A DNA stretch of 64,000 nucleotides from SXVE01 sp036388895. GTDB lineage: Bacteria > Acidobacteriota > Blastocatellia > Pyrinomonadales > Pyrinomonadaceae. The DNA is taken from assembly GCA_036388895.1 (NCBI GenBank), contig DASVQY010000002.1:62001-126000 (forward strand), given 5' to 3'. Shown one piece after another: positions 61,901-64,000 of this stretch (position 1 is the first letter of the stretch; each line of letters starts with the position of its first letter). The notes below the pieces were generated by a model. It saw only the letters and a program-made list of their open reading frames with translations, ran no database searches and had not been told where the DNA came from. The position numbers were made by a program, and so were the translations under genes.

Positions 61901-62254
61901 TACGCCACCAGTAGTCAATTCAACAGTAATAACGGTAGCTTGACCAATATTCACAGCCAAATTGTTGATGGTTTTAGCAGAAAAACCTTGTACCGCTGTA
62001 GTCGTTAAGTTAAAAGTTCCAGCCGGAACTCTAGGTATCAAAAAGAAACCTTCATTGTTAGTAGTAACTGATTGATTAAAACCAGCTGTGTTTCCGGTAG
62101 CTACAACATTGACCGTTACTCCCGGAACAACAGCTCCGCTTGGATCTTTAACGGTCCCTTGAATACTACCTGTGGTTTCTTGTCCTAATGCGGCTACTGT
62201 AAAGCAAAGCAAAAAGGACATAACCAAAGATAAAAGTTTAAAGTTCTTACTCAT
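58952..62254 (-). CDS. TonB-dependent receptor with N-terminal carboxypeptidase-regulatory domain (Oar-like)
   Basis: 1100 residues from the ATG at 62254, with AGGAG about 8 nt upstream. The signal peptide is about 1-24. A CarboxypepD_reg domain follows (GSIQGTVKDPSGAVVPGVTVNV, NEGFFLIPRVPAGTFNLT). The plug domain has FQIDGASGAENVFVIDGQEV and GYEAEYGGATGGVINVVSAGG. A large barrel follows, ending in the aromatic REVRFGARLFF. This Oar-like layout is greatly expanded in Acidobacteria. The substrate is unknown. The gene stands alone, followed by a terminator. Confidence 0.95.
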   Translation of the reverse strand: MSKNFKLLSLVMSFLLCFTVAALGQETTGSIQGTVKDPSGAVVPGVTVNVVATGNTAGFNQSVTTNNEGFFLIPRVPAGTFNLTTTAVQGFSAKTINNLAVNIGQATVITVELTTGGVEAVVDVRDADAQIDLADTKLNTNITQQVFEALPRGTQFTSLLKTAPQVRPEPLAGGFQIDGASGAENVFVIDGQEVTNFRTGQLNANNNLPFELLQEVQIKSTGYEAEYGGATGGVINVVSAGGNDQFRGNFGVSFAPSTLQGGARPFLNRFTNESTGFTTNNTRQGFEYLPIQKNGGTNFFPVAKLTGPVVKGKLWFSAIYAPQIFEISQNVPYFVDPNATDVLGRNLPSSDPSVRRVGSTQSFNFNRKIEEAFVRLDAQPTQNLRIFGTFLWNPIIDRGALPGYTYGLSNFPTVNPFGPQIANEEFFANQGGRQNSNNVNGQVTWNPTNSIVFNVRGGRSFLNEKLGSYGVPRATRYLCSTSGNPASIPGGAAAAGCSRGFTNFPSNFQVDYDVSTRTTLDADTAVFVNKLGGRHNFKFGYQLNRLSNKTSQGYADTGIVVLFYGLDIANSLGTPATGSLCTAGQTTNCNLGSGYYQRFGTIGEASSSSNAVYAQDSWQIGNRLTLNLGIRAEKEDVPSFNPKNPGITFGWGDKIAPRLGAAFDLTGDGKTKLFASYGWFYDRFKYELPRGSFGGDFYRRDYFEILPSRGVAFTNYTPARIRGTVADVPGGQCTETTASIGNGFSVCQLDFRIPSNSGAGIDVGGAVDPNLKAARQSEYTIGLERQLFESFLVSARFTHKKLDRAIEDIGIPTPAGSEAYVIGNPGLGLACETLTQYKYPCAKAQRDYKAFEVRLDKRFSNNWFANASYTYSRLFGNYSGLASSDEAGRSSPNVNRFFDLPFLGFTANGEPDNGLLATDRPHVFKGYAGYSFDWFGSKTNSTDVSFFGTVQSGTPLTTTYQFYSITSAVLYKRGDLGRTEMFSSFDLNVSHKYRFGRDARFTFEPFLNIINLFDQDQELTRQTQLTISNLSASSLRTGGCAATVCTSEVTAIQRIFNGGIRDYVLNFTNANRFVREFNNFNQPTSFQAPREVRFGARLFF

Positions 62255-62502
62255 TTCTAATCTCCTATAAAAATTGGGATTTTTATTTTGCAGTTTGAAG
62301 CTTCTAAAAACTTCTGAGGGTAAACTGCTTATAGTAACTCCAATATGTTTCAAGCAAATATAAAGCCATTAACACTTTTTAGAATTATTAATGGGTTAAG
62401 TGTTGAAAATGCTGGAAGTTAGTAGTGATTTAGGGCAGAATAAAAATGATTAATATAGAATATTAATTTCAATTAATTGGAAATAATTCATGATTTTGGA
62501 TT

Positions 62503-63144
62503 TTAAAGTTCAAATTTTATGAGATGTCCCATTTTTTCCTTTTTCGTCTTTAAATAATGTGCGGCAGGTTCTTGAGTTTCTATCTCGATTGGTACTCGTT
62601 CTATAATCTTTAATCCAGCTTTTTCTAGGGCTTTTATTTTGTCGGGATTATTAGACAATACGCGTACTTTGCACAAACCTAAATCGAAAAGAACTTCGGC
62701 GCATTGTTGATAATTTCTCGAATCAACTTCGAATCCCAATCTTTCGTTAGCTTCAACCGTATCGGCGCCCTCATCTTGAAGAGCGTAAGCGCGAATTTTA
62801 TTGATAATGCCGATGCCGCGACCTTCTTGCTGCTGGTAAACAATAGCGCCGCGACCTTCGGTTTCGATCATCTCCATCGCTTTGTGTAATTGCGGACCGC
62901 AATCGCATTTTATTGAACCGAAGACGTCTCCGGTCAAACACTGCGAATGAATTCGCACAAGGGTCGGAATGTCCTTGCGCATTTCTCCTTTGTAAAGAAC
63001 AACGAATTCTTCACTACTGTTCAATGAACGGTAACCGGCGAGTTTAAACTCGCCGGTTACCGTCGGTAGATTAGCAGTAGCCACTCTTTCTACTGAAATA
63101 CTTCGGCTTCTAGGCTGACAATTATTACTAATATCGGCTGTCAA
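62503..63144 (-). CDS. ribA: GTP cyclohydrolase II
   Basis: Opens GTP to start riboflavin synthesis. About 213 residues from the TTG at 63144, which has GGAG 9 nt upstream; a TTG at 63159 would add five residues. The zinc cysteines lie in HSQCLTGDVFGSIKCDCG, and the GTP-binding region is IVYQQQEGRGIGIINKIRAYALQDEG. TVEANERLGFEVDSRNY and RVLSNNPDK also match. It stands alone, without a fused DHBP synthase domain. Confidence 0.95.
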   Translation of the reverse strand: MTADISNNCQPRSRSISVERVATANLPTVTGEFKLAGYRSLNSSEEFVVLYKGEMRKDIPTLVRIHSQCLTGDVFGSIKCDCGPQLHKAMEMIETEGRGAIVYQQQEGRGIGIINKIRAYALQDEGADTVEANERLGFEVDSRNYQQCAEVLFDLGLCKVRVLSNNPDKIKALEKAGLKIIERVPIEIETQEPAAHYLKTKKEKMGHLIKFEL

Positions 63145-63290
63145 ATTATGAATCTCCAAAGCGACGAAATTAAATTGTGTGTGAAAATTATAACTCTAAA
63201 TTTACAAAATACATATACCTGAAATTCAATTTAAGCGGTTTTTTCAAATAAAAAACGCAATCTATTTTTGATAGTGTCAAAAAGAAAAAA

Positions 63291-63328
63291 GGCTGCACGC
63301 TGAAGATTAAATCTTGAACGTAACAGCC
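63291..63328 (-). terminator. terminator for the downstream zinc-finger-like gene
   Basis: On the minus strand, GGCTG and CAGCC close a bulged stem with AAGAT/ATCTT inside, followed by TTTTTTCTTTTT. It lies about 40 bp past the stop of the gene ending at 63367. Confidence 0.75.
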
Positions 63329-63366
63329 GCCCGAATATTAATTCGATAGTCGGTTTAAAGTATTTG

Positions 63367-63798
63367 TTATTTATCTTCTTTAGAATTTTCCGCGTCTTCG
63401 GGTTCTTTACCAGTTTCCTGGTGTGCGAAAACGGCGCCGTCATTTGCTCCGAATATACGCGATAAAAGACCATTTAAGACCTCTGAAATTTTCGAAGGTT
63501 CAGCTTCTTTTACGAAACCAACTTTTTGCGGTTCGTCCATTTCGGCGAAAGCGTAATCCAGCTTGACGAGTTCTGCGGTGATATGACGGCAAAAAGAACA
63601 ACCAACGAGATGTTTTAAGATTGGTTGCGATTCGCGTTTGTTTAAATTTCCTTCGACAAAGGCAGCGAGCGAGTCTTCGTTTAAATGCGTTTCGTTTTGT
63701 GTTTCAAAACTGCCGATTGATGAACGTACAGGCAAAAAGCTGCCGAGCAACTTTTGAATCTGCGCATCCTGAGAAGAAGTTTTGCCTTTATTTTCCAT
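63367..63798 (-). CDS. putative zinc-finger (anti-sigma-like) protein
   Basis: 143 residues from the ATG at 63798, with GGAGG about 10 nt upstream; a longer frame reaches 63849. HLNEDSLAAFVEGNLNKRESQPILKHLVGCSFCRHITAELVKLD resembles the zf-HC2 module, with H, then CxxC, used by anti-sigma factors. The family's transmembrane helix is absent, and the C-terminal tail is polar and acidic. It may bind a sigma factor or act as a cytosolic sensor. Confidence 0.65.
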   Translation of the reverse strand: MENKGKTSSQDAQIQKLLGSFLPVRSSIGSFETQNETHLNEDSLAAFVEGNLNKRESQPILKHLVGCSFCRHITAELVKLDYAFAEMDEPQKVGFVKEAEPSKISEVLNGLLSRIFGANDGAVFAHQETGKEPEDAENSKEDK

Positions 63799-63900
63799 TT
63801 TAATACCAGCCTCCGAACAGAAGACGCAAATTCTGTTCGATATTTGCATAAGAAATATTTATGCGCCGAAATTAAATTTTACGAAAAGGAATTCAGACGC

Positions 63901-64000
63901 TCAAGTCGTCATCAAATTGCGGTAAATACTCGTTCCGGCGAGGTCTTCCGTTGCCAGCGACAAGCAAATTTCGATTTCTTCACTTTTCAAATTGTGTTTT
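63901..64000 (-). CDS. partial hypothetical gene, C-terminal end
   Basis: One frame on the minus strand stays open from the window edge to a TGA at 63901-63903. The 30-odd codons read NLKSEEIEICLSLATEDLAG, then TSIYRNLMTT. The codon pattern looks coding. Too short to identify. It lies upstream of the zinc-finger-like gene on the same strand, with about 100 bp between. Confidence 0.45.
   Translation of the reverse strand, partial: KHNLKSEEIEICLSLATEDLAGTSIYRNLMTT

Overview
The window looks like a chromosomal segment around the replication origin of a Gram-negative bacterium with moderate to low GC. The most likely group is Acidobacteriota, perhaps Blastocatellia/Pyrinomonadales-like. This rests on a very large TonB-dependent receptor with an N-terminal carboxypeptidase-regulatory domain, a GWxTD-domain protein, an M13 peptidase, a bactofilin, a DUF4173 membrane protein, and ParAB next to the MnmE/MnmG cluster. 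The lineage call is inference from gene content, not from a marker search.

Region 1-3.4 kb is the origin region. It holds the start of dnaN (cut by the window edge), a small membrane ORF, a cluster of DnaA-box-like 9-mers, dnaA, and more boxes upstream of dnaA. Region 3.4-10 kb carries mostly uncharacterised genes: a NuiA-like nuclease inhibitor, a DUF2807 protein, a duplicated DUF6766 protein and a DUF445 protein, followed by purM-purN. Region 10.2-23.2 kb is the classic origin-side cluster rpmH-rnpA-yidD-yidC-khpB-mnmE, then mnmG-parA-parB-selD. Between mnmE and mnmG sit a decayed MmeI-type methylase, a bactofilin, an IS630 remnant and a lone response regulator. A perfect 25-bp palindrome upstream of parA holds two parS-like 16-mers. 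selD has an in-frame UGA at the catalytic position and is probably a selenoprotein.

Region 23.2-36 kb holds tatA/B and tatC (with a large periplasmic insertion), the GWxTD protein, an acetyltransferase, a TPR protein, thyA, and an apparent operon of membrane proteins with a lipid kinase and a winged-helix regulator. It ends with a xerD-like recombinase. Region 36.1-50.7 kb is the transcription/translation block: tRNA-Tyr, tRNA-Gly, tRNA-Thr, tuf, rpmG, tRNA-Trp, secE, nusG, rplK, rplA, rplJ, rplL, rpoB, rpoC. Its intergenic gaps are unusually rich in hairpins. The rpoB leader carries an 11-codon upstream ORF, and RpoB has an N-terminal cysteine-rich insertion resembling two zinc ribbons.

Region 50.7-64 kb holds envelope and metabolic genes: an M13 metallopeptidase, a PlsC-type acyltransferase, a TonB-like protein, an HD phosphohydrolase, a TPR protein, a broken IS1595 element with intact target duplications, the giant TonB-dependent receptor, ribA and a small zinc-finger-like protein. 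Several intergenic gaps contain imperfect or perfect palindromes built from short AT-rich tandem words, apparently a recurrent feature of this genome.
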